A stretch of DNA of 64,000 nucleotides from Tumebacillus_A lipolyticus (GTDB lineage: Bacteria; Bacillota; Bacilli; Tumebacillales; Tumebacillaceae). The stretch spans positions 248,001 through 312,000 of the forward strand of contig NZ_JBHUIO010000009.1 of NCBI RefSeq assembly GCF_042682745.1, written 5' to 3'. Numbering within the stretch: position 1 is the stretch's first letter; each line of letters opens with the position of its first letter. Shown here in pieces: positions 51,982 to 61,753 of this stretch. The notes under the pieces were generated by a model. That model worked only from the letters and a program-made list of their open reading frames with translations, was not told where the DNA came from and did no database searches. The position numbers and the translations under genes are program-made.

Positions 51982-52416
51982 CTATTGCACGACGATGTCG
52001 GAGATGTAGACGTCGGTGACTTTTCCCTCGAGCATCACTTTGTTCATCGCTTCAACCAACCGAACTTTCAGCTTTTGATAGCCGTCCGCCTTTTCAATAT
52101 CAGCTTGTGTGGTCGTGTGCAAGGTCGAGTTGATGATGTCCTTGATCTGCGCTTTTCTCTGCTCGATTTCTTTCATCGCGGCCTTGCTGTCACTCTGAAT
52201 GGCGATCGTAGCTTGAATCAGCGCATCGCCAGCCAAGTTGGTGGTCATCTTGCCGATCTCATACTGGCTGTCCAACAGTTCTTTCGCAGACGGTACAACT
52301 TCCTCTTGCCCAGCTGCCGGAAGGAACGTCTTGTAAGCGACGATCCCGACGATGCCGAGCAATGCCACTGCGATGATCAGAATGAGTACAATATTGAGCG
52401 TCTTATTTCGAAACAT
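51982..52416 (-). CDS. fliL: Flagellar basal body-associated protein FliL
   Basis: The 144-residue protein has one N-terminal transmembrane helix (about 8-30) and an extracytoplasmic domain ending LEGKVTDVYISDIVVQ, which is characteristic of FliL. It is a stator-associated protein. Its start overlaps swrD by 14 bases. Confidence 0.94.
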   Translation of the reverse strand: MFRNKTLNIVLILIIAVALLGIVGIVAYKTFLPAAGQEEVVPSAKELLDSQYEIGKMTTNLAGDALIQATIAIQSDSKAAMKEIEQRKAQIKDIINSTLHTTTQADIEKADGYQKLKVRLVEAMNKVMLEGKVTDVYISDIVVQ

Positions 52417-52636
52417 CGGTACCCTCCGCGTTCAATTGCCGGGCTTGTACAGAGACAAGCCCGACGTTTCGGTAATAGGATTCCACCATCTGGAGCACTT
52501 CCGAGATCGGTTCAGCGACGACAAATTTTTTCCCGGTGATCAGTGTGATCACCGTATCGGGAGTTGCTTCCACAGACTCGATCAGCGTCGCGTTCAGATA
52601 GACTGTGGAATGATTGAACCTGGTGACCCGGATCAT
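52403..52636 (-). CDS. swrD: SwrD/FlbD family flagellar protein
   Basis: The 77-residue protein begins MIRVTRFNHSTVYLNATLIESVEATPDT, the hallmark of FlbD/YlzI. In B. subtilis SwrD raises flagellar torque. The ATG follows GAGGTG. It sits between flgG and fliL as in Bacillus. Confidence 0.93.
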   Translation of the reverse strand: MIRVTRFNHSTVYLNATLIESVEATPDTVITLITGKKFVVAEPISEVLQMVESYYRNVGLVSVQARQLNAEGTDVSK

Positions 52637-52657
52637 ATGCTCACCTCACCTCTGAAA

Positions 52658-53467
52658 TTAACCGCGCTTGAGGTTGACAACTTCTTGCAAGATTTCATCA
52701 GAAGTGGTGATGATGCGGGAGTTTGCTTGGAAGCCGCGCTGTGCGACGATCATCTCTGCAAACTCATTGGTGAGATCCACGTTGGACATCTCCAGCGCCC
52801 CGACTTGGAGCAGACCGGTACCCGTTGCCGGATCGCCAGGTGCTGCCAGCACAGGTTCGCCGGAGTTCGGAGAAGTTCTGTACAGCGATCCGCCAACTTT
52901 TTCGAGGCCGGACGGATTGCCAAACTTGGTCAGGCCGATCGGGCCGAGCGTCGTCGCTTGGCCTGCACCGTCGACGACGGTCAGCACGCCTTTGCTATCG
53001 AAGGAGAACGATTTGACGGCAGACATATCGTCCACTTGGATCGGTGCGCCGCCGCTGTCAGCCACTTTCCAACCATCCGCATTCACCAGATACCCATCTT
53101 GGTCAAAATAGAAGTTGCCAGAGCGCGTGTAAAACATCTCGTTGTTCTCATTGACGACGGTGAAGAAACCTTCGCCGGTGATCGCAAAATCGAGCATGCG
53201 ATTGGTCACCTGCGGCGCCCCGTTGTTCATGATCGTATCGATCGCCGAGATCGTCGAACCGAGGCCGATCTGCTGCGGGTTGGTCCCGCCGAACATATCG
53301 TTCGGTGCGCCTGCGCCTGCAATCGTTTGGCTGATGATGTCTTTGAACATGACGCGACCAGCTTTAAAGCCGGCGGTGTTGACGTTTGCGATGTTGTTGC
53401 CGATCACATCGAGTTTTGTTTGAAACCCTCTCATACCGGAAATACCTGAGTACATGGAACGAAGCAT
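52658..53467 (-). CDS. flgG: Flagellar hook/rod protein of the FlgE/FlgG family
   Basis: The 269-residue protein has the N-terminal rod motif MLRSMYSGISGMRGFQTKLDVIGNNIANVNT and the C-terminal VDLTNEFAEMIVAQRGFQANSRII. It is exported to form the hook or distal rod. Length is near the B. subtilis protein at this locus (264), annotated flgG there and functionally the hook protein FlgE. It follows flgD, which supports a hook role. Confidence 0.92.
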   Translation of the reverse strand: MLRSMYSGISGMRGFQTKLDVIGNNIANVNTAGFKAGRVMFKDIISQTIAGAGAPNDMFGGTNPQQIGLGSTISAIDTIMNNGAPQVTNRMLDFAITGEGFFTVVNENNEMFYTRSGNFYFDQDGYLVNADGWKVADSGGAPIQVDDMSAVKSFSFDSKGVLTVVDGAGQATTLGPIGLTKFGNPSGLEKVGGSLYRTSPNSGEPVLAAPGDPATGTGLLQVGALEMSNVDLTNEFAEMIVAQRGFQANSRIITTSDEILQEVVNLKRG

Positions 53468-53543
53468 CGAAGAGTCCCTCCTTATGTTTGGAGCCGCATC
53501 GGTCGGTCAGCGGCCTCGGGCATCCACATCGTGGTCCAGCCCA

Positions 53544-53936
53544 CTACGCAAAAACTGCGCTGTCAATCTTTGTGAAGACATGATCGTTCATGTGTGCAGA
53601 ATCGACCGCCGTGATCACCGTTCTGTTTTTGATCGAGATCACATAGGCGGTGTCTTTGTACATCACCAGCGATTCCCGTCCGCCTTTTGCAGCCACCTTG
53701 TCGACCGCATCTCCCAGCCGATTGAGATCATCCTGCGAAAGTCTGATGTTGCGAACTCGCAAGCGCTCAAGGGCATGAGCGGAAAAGGTAACCCCTTGCT
53801 GCTTCGCAAGGCTCTTGCTCAATTCCTCTTGAAATGAAGTTCCCCCTGTACTGCCTGGCCTCACCTTGCGCGATGCGATCTCGCGGTCGAGAGCGATCGG
53901 ATTCGACACAGGCCGCAGGAGCCAATTTTGGCTCAC
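53544..53936 (-). CDS. TIGR02530-type flagellar operon protein
   Basis: A 130-residue protein with the family pattern FSAHALERLRVRNIRLSQ and a closing IKNRTVITAVD. These are found in a small protein between flgD and flgE/flgG in many Gram-positive flagellar operons. The function is not established. The GTG at 53936 has a better-spaced ribosome site than the in-frame GTG at 53945. Confidence 0.9.
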   Translation of the reverse strand: MSQNWLLRPVSNPIALDREIASRKVRPGSTGGTSFQEELSKSLAKQQGVTFSAHALERLRVRNIRLSQDDLNRLGDAVDKVAAKGGRESLVMYKDTAYVISIKNRTVITAVDSAHMNDHVFTKIDSAVFA

Positions 53937-53959
53937 GTTCCCCACCCCCTGCTCGAAGG

Positions 53960-54370
53960 TTACTCAGCTTTTATCGTTTCGATTGCAGCCAGGTCAACTA
54001 ATTCTTCGCCCACTTGCACTTTCACGACGCCTTCCACCATTTTGACAGCTGCCACTACCCCTGTGACCGCCTTCCCATCAGCCCCCGGATAGGAAACTGT
54101 TTTGCCAAGCATCGACGACCCGAGCGACACCGCGCTCATCTGCACCACCAAAAGGTTGGCAGTAGCAACTTTGTTCATCTGCTCCAGCGAAGAAAACTGC
54201 GCCATCTGCGCGATGAACTCTCGGTCTTGCATCGGTTGCGTCGGATCTTGATTCGCCAGCTGTGCGAAGAGGATTTTCAGAAATGCATCCTGATCGAGCT
54301 CTCGCTTGATCTCTCGGTCAGGGCGCGATTCATAGCGGTGCGAGTTGTCGATTTGAATTGGATTCGCCAC
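53960..54370 (-). CDS. flgD: Flagellar hook assembly (capping) protein FlgD
   Basis: The 136-residue protein is a short FlgD. The conserved N-terminal segment DQDAFLKILFAQLANQDPTQPMQDREFIAQMAQFSSLEQM (shown in part) and a small beta domain are present; the Ig-like insert of enteric FlgD is absent. The start is GTG behind AAGGAG. It follows fliK by 18 bases. Confidence 0.94.
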   Translation of the reverse strand: MANPIQIDNSHRYESRPDREIKRELDQDAFLKILFAQLANQDPTQPMQDREFIAQMAQFSSLEQMNKVATANLLVVQMSAVSLGSSMLGKTVSYPGADGKAVTGVVAAVKMVEGVVKVQVGEELVDLAAIETIKAE

Positions 54371-54388
54371 TTTGCCAACTCCTTCTCT

Positions 54389-55708
54389 CTACGCGGTAAC
54401 GTCGATGCTGTCAGGCTCGATGATCATCTGATCTTCGATCGCTGACACATCGCTCAGCGTGAACGTGTCAACTGTCGCCTTGCGCGATTGTCCACCCTGT
54501 TGCTCGCGTGCATTTTGCCCCGATCCTCTGTGCTCTGGCAACCCCGAGCCCAGATTGGATTGGCCGTTTGCAGAGGACTGCACCTCGATGCGGTCATACT
54601 GAATCCCCTGTGCCTGCAATTGCAGCTTCAGCCCTGCGAGCGCGGAGTCGAGCATCCCCCTCGATGCTGAAGAGTCGGCGATCAGCTGAACTGAGATCTG
54701 TTTATTGATCGATTGGATGCGCACTTCCACCTCACCGAGCCCTTGCGGCTCCAGGATGATGCGGAATTCATGACGACCTGGTGACTCGATCAGCGAAGCT
54801 CGTTTGACCAACATGCTCGACAGTTCAGAGCGCAGTTGATCGGCGCGCATCGTGACGACCGGCTCCAACTTTACAGTTCGCTCCGGAAGCTTCAGATACG
54901 CTTGAAGATCGAACCCGGCAGCTGGCGGCAGATTGTCCGCCTGTTTCACCTGCACCCCTTCGGTCGCCTGCTTGGCCGATGCGCCACCTGCTGTGCCCTC
55001 TTCGGTCAGCATCGCCGAAGCGGCCAGCTTCCCGCCTTCTGGCATCGCCGCACCTAGCAGCGCTTTGTCAGCATCGCTTTTCACTCCCGCTCCAAGCAGG
55101 AAGCTTTGCAGCGTGTGCAGCGACATCGTCGCCTGCAGTTTCCCAAGTGCGCTGTTCGTCATGCCCGTCCAGCCTATGTCGAGCGGTGCCAAACCGCCCT
55201 GCTCAGCTTTGCCCGTCAGCACCGCTTCGATTTGGACCGATTGCATCAGCGTTTGCAGCAGGATTGCCGTCTTGCTTTCTGGTGTCGCCAGTTGCGGTTG
55301 TGCGAGCAGCGTCTGCATCATCTTGCCGAGCGCCGCGTTAAACTCTGGCATCAGCTTGGGATTGGCGGTGAGCGTCTCAAGCGGGTTGCCCTGCGGATTC
55401 TCAAGCAGAGCGGTCAAGAGCTCAGAGGACACACCAAACTTTTGCAAGACTTGCGCCAGATCGGCATTGTCGAGCGGGAGGTCGTTCAACAAGAGCGGTG
55501 CTGCCATGCCATTCGCCAAGGCAGCCAGCGCGGCCAACAGACCTTCCTGATCGCTTTTCTGCGTTTCACCCGCTTGCTGAGCTGCACCAGCAGCTTGTAA
55601 GAGCAGGTTGAAAGCGCCAGCGCCATCCCCTTTGCCAGCGGCGGCAAACGCCTTGGCTCCAGCAGATGCGGTCGGTGCAACACCCATGTTACCCACTTGC
55701 AGTTCCAT
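54389..55708 (-). CDS. fliK: Flagellar hook-length control protein FliK
   Basis: The 439-residue protein has a long, low-complexity Ala/Leu/Gly/Gln-rich N-terminal ruler region and the conserved C-terminal domain. The latter has RIILEPQGLGEVEVRI and LAGLKLQLQAQGIQYDRIEV. It measures the hook and triggers the FlhB switch. Two adjacent ATGs (55711, 55708) follow AAAGGAGGTG. Confidence 0.92.
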   Translation of the reverse strand: MELQVGNMGVAPTASAGAKAFAAAGKGDGAGAFNLLLQAAGAAQQAGETQKSDQEGLLAALAALANGMAAPLLLNDLPLDNADLAQVLQKFGVSSELLTALLENPQGNPLETLTANPKLMPEFNAALGKMMQTLLAQPQLATPESKTAILLQTLMQSVQIEAVLTGKAEQGGLAPLDIGWTGMTNSALGKLQATMSLHTLQSFLLGAGVKSDADKALLGAAMPEGGKLAASAMLTEEGTAGGASAKQATEGVQVKQADNLPPAAGFDLQAYLKLPERTVKLEPVVTMRADQLRSELSSMLVKRASLIESPGRHEFRIILEPQGLGEVEVRIQSINKQISVQLIADSSASRGMLDSALAGLKLQLQAQGIQYDRIEVQSSANGQSNLGSGLPEHRGSGQNAREQQGGQSRKATVDTFTLSDVSAIEDQMIIEPDSIDVTA

Positions 55709-55730
55709 CATTTTCACCTCCTTTCGCAAA

Positions 55731-56288
55731 CTATTGACTCATCATCTTCGCGGCGATCGCAGGTTCCATCTTCTCTAAAATTGCAGCTTGCGCTTTCGAG
55801 CTCATCTTGCTCAGGAACTGCTTCGCTTCTGTCACCGATAGCTGGCTTAAAACGAGCGCCGCCTTCGCTGGCGACATGTTCGCATAGACATCCGCTTGCG
55901 TTTGCAATGGATCTTTCTGCCCAACAGAGCCCTTCTTATCCAGCTCGGCGATCTGTTTCTTCAGCGCAGCGATCTCGCCATCCTTCTTCTTCATGTCAGA
56001 ATCTGCCTGCTGCTTTTCATTTTCCAACGCGGTGATCTGATCCTGAAGCTCTTGGATCTTCGCTTTGTTCGCTGTTGCTTCCTGCTCTTGCGGATCGGCC
56101 TCGCCCTCCTCTGCCGGAAGCAGGCTGGAGATCACAGGAATCTCGCGAGCCGCACTGGCGATCTTCCCTGTCACATCGACCCCGAGAAACTGGAGGATGA
56201 TACCCGACAAAAGAGCGGTCAGCAGAAGCGGGAGGATGATGATGTAAAACAACCATTCGACTTTACTGTAGCGATGTTCCGCTTCCAT
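55731..56288 (-). CDS. ylxF: YlxF/MotE-like flagellar membrane protein
   Basis: A 185-residue protein with one N-terminal transmembrane helix (about 13-37), a coiled coil (about 70-120) and a C-terminal MgtE-N-like helical segment (VYANMSPAKAALVLSQLS..AAILEKMEP). This layout defines YlxF and MotE, a stator chaperone in other bacteria. It lies between fliJ and fliK as in B. subtilis. ATG 56288 is chosen over an upstream GTG at 56303. Confidence 0.88.
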   Translation of the reverse strand: MEAEHRYSKVEWLFYIIILPLLLTALLSGIILQFLGVDVTGKIASAAREIPVISSLLPAEEGEADPQEQEATANKAKIQELQDQITALENEKQQADSDMKKKDGEIAALKKQIAELDKKGSVGQKDPLQTQADVYANMSPAKAALVLSQLSVTEAKQFLSKMSSKAQAAILEKMEPAIAAKMMSQ

Positions 56289-56299
56289 GATGCCTCGCT

Positions 56300-56746
56300 T
56301 CACCTCCCTTTGCGACGACGCAACACAGCAGCCGCCTCATCCAGCGCCTCCTGCGCCAGCTTGTCCTGATGCGCCCGCACTTCCAGTCGACGTCTCTCTT
56401 GCAGTTTCGTCCACATCTGCTCGTCGAGAAAGCGATCCTGTAACGCTTCGTGCTTGTCCTCACAGTCCACCTTCTGCTTGGCGATCACTTCTGCCTGCTG
56501 TCGCATCAGGCGGTTTTGAGCATTCATGAAGAGAATCCATGCGTGCAGTTGATCGGTGGAGATCTTCTGCTCGGTGGCACGGTGCATCTCCTGATGTGCC
56601 ACATCGTGCTGGTCGACCATCGTGTAGAGCTTGTCGTACTCATCATCCAGCTTCCGCTTCGACTGGGCGTACTCCCAAGTCGCTTGCTGCGTAATGCGAT
56701 TTTTCAGCGTGGTGATCTTCTGTAGAGAAGCCAGGGAAACTGTCAT
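56300..56746 (-). CDS. fliJ: Flagellar export chaperone FliJ
   Basis: The 148-residue protein is one long antiparallel coiled coil, rich in Gln, Lys and Glu, with the closing LDEQMWTKLQERRRLE and QEALDEAAAVLRRRKG. FliJ sits at the FliI ATPase centre and couples it to FlhA. It overlaps fliI by 4 bases and the YlxF-type gene by a few. Confidence 0.9.
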   Translation of the reverse strand: MTVSLASLQKITTLKNRITQQATWEYAQSKRKLDDEYDKLYTMVDQHDVAHQEMHRATEQKISTDQLHAWILFMNAQNRLMRQQAEVIAKQKVDCEDKHEALQDRFLDEQMWTKLQERRRLEVRAHQDKLAQEALDEAAAVLRRRKGR

Positions 56747-58068
56747 ACCTCGATCCCTCCGAACGTCTCAATCAGTGCGTTTCGAGCGCTTTCTAAGTCG
56801 CTGTGCTCATGAACATCTTGCGCCGTAAAGCGCTGAATCGCTGGTTGATGCATGATCGCCTTGTCGATCTGCACGTTGTTGCCGCGCTGGTAGGCGCCGA
56901 TGTTGATCAGGTCTTCAGAATCTTTGTAGATGGAGCTAAGTTTTTTAACGACTCCTGCGGCGCCCTTATGTTCAGGCGACACCAGGTCGTTCATCACGCG
57001 GGAGACGCTCGCCAGCACATCGATCGAAGGAAAGTGCCCACGGTTGGCAATCTGACGAGAGAGCACGATATGTCCATCCAGAATTCCTCGCGCAGCATCG
57101 GCGATCGGCTCGTTCATGTCATCCCCGTCGACCAACACCGTGTAAAAGGCGGTGATCGTTCCTGTCTCGCCTGTGCCTGCCCGCTCCAAGAGCTTGGGCA
57201 GCGTCGCGAAGACGGAAGGCGTGTACCCGCGGGTGGTCGGAGGCTCTCCGATCGCCAAGCCCACCTCACGCTGCGCCATCGCAAATCGAGTGACCGAGTC
57301 CATCATCAGCACGACATCCTGCCCATGATCGCGGAAATATTCGGCGATCGCGGTGGCGACCAGCGCTCCTTTGATTCGCACCAGCGGCGGTTGATCTGAT
57401 GTCGCGACGACGAGCACGGAGCGCGAGAGCCCCTCTTCGCCTAAGTCCTTTTCGATAAATTCTCGGACTTCGCGTCCCCGCTCCCCGATCAGCGCGATCA
57501 CATTGATATCTGCCGATGTGTTGCGCGCGATCATCCCGAGCAGCGTGCTCTTGCCGACGCCAGAGCCTGCGAACAGGCCGACGCGCTGTCCTCTCCCCAC
57601 GGTGAGCAATCCATCGATGCAGCGCACACCGACCGAGAGCGGCTCCTCGATCCGCTTTCTCGTCAGCGGATGAGGAGGTTGGCGCATCGCGCTATACGTG
57701 TTCGGACTGTCGAGCGGTCCCTTCCCATCGATCGGTTGCCCCAGCCCGTCCAGAATGCGACCGAGCAGATGTGGCCCAACCGGAATCTGCAAGGAGTTCC
57801 CTGTGGCGACCACATCGTGACCAGGCCCGATCGACCCCAGATCGGAAAGCGGCATCAGCAGCACGTTGTTCTCACGAAAGCCGACCACTTCTGCCAGAAT
57901 CGGTTCCACGCCGGGCGATTCGATCTGGCAGACATCTCCGACGGTGGCCACCGGCCCTCTCGACTCGATGGTCAGCCCGATCACCTTGGTCACTTTGCCA
58001 TTGACCTTGATCGTGCGAATGCGATTCAACCGACCGAGATACTTTTCGAGCTTTTCCTGACTGCTCAT
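56743..58068 (-). CDS. fliI: Flagellum-specific ATPase FliI
   Basis: The 441-residue F1-beta-like ATPase energises export. Walker A is in GLFAGSGVGKSTLLGMIA near residue 168, Walker B in QDVVLMMDSVTRFAMAQRE, and RIEEPLSVGVRCIDGLL precedes it. The ATG overlaps the fliH stop by 4 bases. Confidence 0.98.
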   Translation of the reverse strand: MSSQEKLEKYLGRLNRIRTIKVNGKVTKVIGLTIESRGPVATVGDVCQIESPGVEPILAEVVGFRENNVLLMPLSDLGSIGPGHDVVATGNSLQIPVGPHLLGRILDGLGQPIDGKGPLDSPNTYSAMRQPPHPLTRKRIEEPLSVGVRCIDGLLTVGRGQRVGLFAGSGVGKSTLLGMIARNTSADINVIALIGERGREVREFIEKDLGEEGLSRSVLVVATSDQPPLVRIKGALVATAIAEYFRDHGQDVVLMMDSVTRFAMAQREVGLAIGEPPTTRGYTPSVFATLPKLLERAGTGETGTITAFYTVLVDGDDMNEPIADAARGILDGHIVLSRQIANRGHFPSIDVLASVSRVMNDLVSPEHKGAAGVVKKLSSIYKDSEDLINIGAYQRGNNVQIDKAIMHQPAIQRFTAQDVHEHSDLESARNALIETFGGIEV

Positions 58069-58835
58069 GGCTCAAGGCTTGCAGCGACATCCTGCAACGC
58101 CTTTCTCACCTCTTCCAATTGGGTGTCGATGCGCGCGTCAATATTGCCAAAAGCGGTGCAGACCACACAGCCGCCAGCCTCGACGCTGCCGTCCTTGATG
58201 ATCAACAGCTCCGTCTGTCCAGGCACCGCTTTGCGCAATCGCTCACGGCTTTGCTGCACGATCTCGTGGTCATCCGGGTGCACATGGACTTCGACTTTGC
58301 CCCCGTCATGAATCTCTTCGAGAGCGGCCCGCACCACCTCGATGACAACCGATCGGTCCGCGCTGCTCTCGCGAAGCATGACCTTCTTGGCCACCTCAAG
58401 GGCGAGGTCGACGATCATCGGCTCCGCTTCGTACAGATAGCGGCGGCGCTCTTCCACAGCGGACAGGTATTGCTCCTGTGCCGCCTGCAAGGTCGCTGCA
58501 TATTCTGCTGCTGCCTGTGCTGCCCCTTGAGCAAATCCTTCCTCATACCCGACCTGCTTGGCCGCTTCCACCTCGGCATGCAAGGTCTGTTGCACCTGTT
58601 GCCGCTCGCGGTCGAGCAACCCTGCCGCCTCCGCATTCGCCTGTTCGACGATGCGTTGCGCCCTTTCGTGCGCCGAAGCGACAATCCCCGCCGCTTCCTG
58701 TTCGGCAGCTTGGCGCAAGATGTCCAACTCGCTGAGATCGGGCGCTTCCACCGGCTCTTGCGCGATCGGATGCACCTCTAACCGGTACGCTTGCTGAGTA
58801 AACGACGCTTGCTGTGCTTTGAGCAATTTAGACAA
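58065..58835 (-). CDS. fliH: Flagellar export regulator FliH
   Basis: The 256-residue protein has a long Ala/Glu/Gln-rich coiled coil (about 40-135) containing GYEEGFAQGAAQA. The C-terminal VhaE-like domain has LALEVAKKVMLRES and VHVHPDDHEIVQ. It inhibits and localises FliI. The start is TTG at 58835 behind GGGAGA, overlapping fliG by 8 bases. Confidence 0.93.
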   Translation of the reverse strand: MSKLLKAQQASFTQQAYRLEVHPIAQEPVEAPDLSELDILRQAAEQEAAGIVASAHERAQRIVEQANAEAAGLLDRERQQVQQTLHAEVEAAKQVGYEEGFAQGAAQAAAEYAATLQAAQEQYLSAVEERRRYLYEAEPMIVDLALEVAKKVMLRESSADRSVVIEVVRAALEEIHDGGKVEVHVHPDDHEIVQQSRERLRKAVPGQTELLIIKDGSVEAGGCVVCTAFGNIDARIDTQLEEVRKALQDVAASLEP

Positions 58836-59841
58836 TTACATCGTCTCCCCCACCGCGAGCAATCACGATCTCGCCGCTCTCTTCCAGTCGGCGGATGATG
58901 CCCACGATGCGTTGTTGTGCTTCCTCGACATCGCGCAGTCGCACAGGGCCCATAAACTCCATATCTTGGCGGAACGTTTCCACCATCCGCTTCGACATGT
59001 TGCGGAAGATGACTTCCTGCACCTCTTCGCTGGACACTTTGAGCGACAGCGCCAGATCGTTCGTGTCCACATCGCGGATCACGCGCTGAATCGCGCGGTT
59101 GTCGAGCGAGACGATGTCTTCGAAGACGAACATCCGCTTTTTGATCTCTTCGGCCAACTCTGGGTCTTGGAGCTCCAACGATTCGAGAATCGTCTTCTCC
59201 GTCGAGCGATCGACGCCGTTGAGAACCTGCACGATCGCATCGATACCGCCGCCGCTGGAAAAGTCGTGCATCGCCATCTGCGACAGTTTGTTTTCGAGCA
59301 CGCGCTCCACTTGGTTGATCACTTCTGGCGAGGTGCGATCCATGATCGCGATGCGCCGAGCGATGTCCGCCTGATGCTCTTGCGGCAAGGCGGAGAGAAT
59401 CATCGAAGATTGAATCGGATCAAGATAGGCGAGCACGAGCGCGATCGTCTGCGGGTGCTCATTTTGGATAAAGTTTAGGATTTGATTCGGATCGGCTTTG
59501 CGGGCAAAATCGAAGGGACGAACTTGTAGAGAAGCGGTCAGACGGTTGATGATATCGATCGCTTTTTGCGAACCGAGCGCCTTTTCCAACACATCTTTTG
59601 CATACTCGATCCCACCCTGCGAGATATACTCCTGCGCTTGTGCGATCGAATGGAACTCATCGAGCACATCCTCTTTTTGTTCGTACTCGATCTTTCGCAC
59701 GTTCGCGATCTCCAGTGTCAATTGCTCGATCTCGTCCTCGCGCAGATGCTTGAATACTTTCGAAGCGATTTCTGGCCCAAGTGAGACGAGCAGAACGGCC
59801 GCCTTTTGACGCCCGGTAAGTTTTTGTTGCATGCGCGCCAC
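58828..59841 (-). CDS. fliG: Flagellar motor switch protein FliG
   Basis: The 337-residue rotor protein has three armadillo-like domains: LTGRQKAAVLLVSLGPE, the EHPQTIALVLAYL motif in the middle domain, and the C-terminal torque helix with MSKRMVETFRQDMEFMGPVR. The GTG at 59841 has AGGAG at 9 bases. It lies between fliF and fliH. Confidence 0.97.
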   Translation of the reverse strand: MARMQQKLTGRQKAAVLLVSLGPEIASKVFKHLREDEIEQLTLEIANVRKIEYEQKEDVLDEFHSIAQAQEYISQGGIEYAKDVLEKALGSQKAIDIINRLTASLQVRPFDFARKADPNQILNFIQNEHPQTIALVLAYLDPIQSSMILSALPQEHQADIARRIAIMDRTSPEVINQVERVLENKLSQMAMHDFSSGGGIDAIVQVLNGVDRSTEKTILESLELQDPELAEEIKKRMFVFEDIVSLDNRAIQRVIRDVDTNDLALSLKVSSEEVQEVIFRNMSKRMVETFRQDMEFMGPVRLRDVEEAQQRIVGIIRRLEESGEIVIARGGGDDVIV

Positions 59842-59853
59842 AAGCAGTCACTC

Positions 59854-61377
59854 CTACTCTTCTACCAACCAGGTACGCAACAGGTTGACAAATTCTTCCG
59901 GTTTTTGGTTTGCAAGTTTCTCCAGCTGCTTCTTCATCTTTTGCGATTCCGATTCTTCCATCGCCACCGCGACCTCTCGGGTGGTCGGCGCTTCGAGCAC
60001 CGGCACATCGGTCTGCTTGCGACGACGAGTCAGCGCATAAGCGCCACCGCCGAGCAGGACGAGTGCTGCAGCCAGCGCCCCCAGGAACCACGGCTGTTGA
60101 TAGAACGAATCAGATGCGAACGGATTTTCCGGAGCGACGAACGCTTGTCCGGTGACGGTGATCACGTCGTTTGCTGTGCCGTCGTTCTTGCGACCGATCG
60201 AAGTGGAGACAAAGTTGGTGATCTCGTCTTTCTTCGCCTGCGTCAAATTCGGATCGTTCAACAACACCGACACTGTATAAGCTCCCACGCGGTAGAGCGA
60301 TGTCTCACCGTTTTCCACATAGGTGTTCCACTCGTAGTTGGTCGTATTATCCTTTTTCGAAGAGGACTGATTGCCCTGCGTGCCAGCCGGATATTGCTGC
60401 TGGTTGTTGTTGTTTTGCTGTTGTCCGGCCGCTCCGCCACCCTGCGTGCCTTCCGTCTCTTCGCTCACTTCTCGGTTGGAGATCACTCCACCGCTTGTGG
60501 AACCTTCGATCGGAGGGGTCAGCTTCTTGTCTGTCCACGTCTTCTGATCAAAATCAACATCTGCATGAACAACAACCGCAACATTGTTCAGACCGACAAT
60601 CCGCTCCAGCGCATTACGAATCTTTTTAGTAGCTTCTTGTTCGACTTGAATTTGGATCTGTTGTTGTTTGCTCAGTTTCCCATCTGTTCCCACACCAGCT
60701 AACGCCTCTCCTTGGTCATCGACCAAGCGGGTGCCATTTTGGTCGACGATCGCCACATTTTGCGGCAGCAGACCTTGAACCGAATGTGCGACCAGCTGCT
60801 GAATCCCACCGATCTGATCGGTGGTCAACGCGACTCCAGGCGCTAGTGAGAGCAGGACGGACGCTTTCGCATCCTGCTTCGCTTGCGAGACAAAAAGCTT
60901 CTTCTCAGCCTGTACGACGCTGACCTTCGCTTCTTGCACGCCCTTGATCGTCTGAATCGCGTTGGCGATATTGCCTTCTGTTGCCTGTTGGTAGCGGACA
61001 TCGAACTCTTTTTCCGTCATCCCCAGACCAGATTGATCAAAGACCGAATATCCCGGCGTCGCAGATTGTGGAAGTCCGTCCATCGCCAGTTTCATCCGCG
61101 CCTCATGCTGGTACTTCTCCGGCACGGAGATCGTATCGCTCCCCACTTGGTTGGGGATCTTTAGCTCGTCGAGCTTACTCGAAAGCTCGCCTAAGCTGGC
61201 AGGCGTTTGATTCGCGAATACCACTACATAGTTCGGGCGAAGTGCGAACCAAGAGAGAAGGGATACTGTGAGTATAAAGAAGACGCCAACAAGGAGAAGG
61301 TTCCGCCGTTGTCTCTTTTCTAACTGCTTCCAATATCCTGTGAGTTTTTCGAATAATTGCTTAAGCTTGTGGTTCAC
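59854..61377 (-). CDS. fliF: Flagellar MS-ring protein FliF
   Basis: The 507-residue protein has transmembrane helices at about 26-45 and 425-445, ring-building domains with GYSVFDQSGLGMTEKEFDVRYQ, and a C-terminal FliG-binding tail (KPEEFVNLLRTWLVEE). A Gln/Asn-rich low-complexity loop (near 310-335) lies in the periplasmic domain. The start is GTG at 61377 behind GAGGTG. Confidence 0.97.
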   Translation of the reverse strand: MNHKLKQLFEKLTGYWKQLEKRQRRNLLLVGVFFILTVSLLSWFALRPNYVVVFANQTPASLGELSSKLDELKIPNQVGSDTISVPEKYQHEARMKLAMDGLPQSATPGYSVFDQSGLGMTEKEFDVRYQQATEGNIANAIQTIKGVQEAKVSVVQAEKKLFVSQAKQDAKASVLLSLAPGVALTTDQIGGIQQLVAHSVQGLLPQNVAIVDQNGTRLVDDQGEALAGVGTDGKLSKQQQIQIQVEQEATKKIRNALERIVGLNNVAVVVHADVDFDQKTWTDKKLTPPIEGSTSGGVISNREVSEETEGTQGGGAAGQQQNNNNQQQYPAGTQGNQSSSKKDNTTNYEWNTYVENGETSLYRVGAYTVSVLLNDPNLTQAKKDEITNFVSTSIGRKNDGTANDVITVTGQAFVAPENPFASDSFYQQPWFLGALAAALVLLGGGAYALTRRRKQTDVPVLEAPTTREVAVAMEESESQKMKKQLEKLANQKPEEFVNLLRTWLVEE

Positions 61378-61427
61378 AATTTCACCTCGTCGTCACTTAC
61401 TCCCCACACTGTTGCTCACGCAATCCC

Positions 61428-61736
61428 CTATACTTGCATTCGCATTACCTCTTGGTATGCCTCCATCGCTTTGTTGCGAACCTGCACCATCAACTGAAAG
61501 GATACCGATGCTTTTTCTGCTGCGATCATCACCGTGTGCAGATCGGTCTCCTGTCCGCTGGCCAGCAGTTCGGTCAGCTGGTCTGCCTGTTTCTGCTGGT
61601 TGTTAACCCCTTCGATCGCTCGATTTAAAAAATCAGAAAAAGATGGACCTTCCGACCTATTTACCCCTTGCCCCTGCAGGGCTTTTGTCGGATTGAGCCC
61701 GGTTACTTGCAACGCATTGTTAATCCCTTCGATCAT
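61428..61736 (-). CDS. fliE: Flagellar hook-basal body protein FliE
   Basis: The 102-residue protein links the MS ring to the rod. It has FSDFLNRAIEGVNNQQKQAD and the conserved end SFQLMVQVRNKAMEAYQEVMRMQV (shown in part). It lies between flgC and fliF. Confidence 0.96.
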   Translation of the reverse strand: MIEGINNALQVTGLNPTKALQGQGVNRSEGPSFSDFLNRAIEGVNNQQKQADQLTELLASGQETDLHTVMIAAEKASVSFQLMVQVRNKAMEAYQEVMRMQV

Positions 61737-61753
61737 CTGGAGCTGCTCCTTTC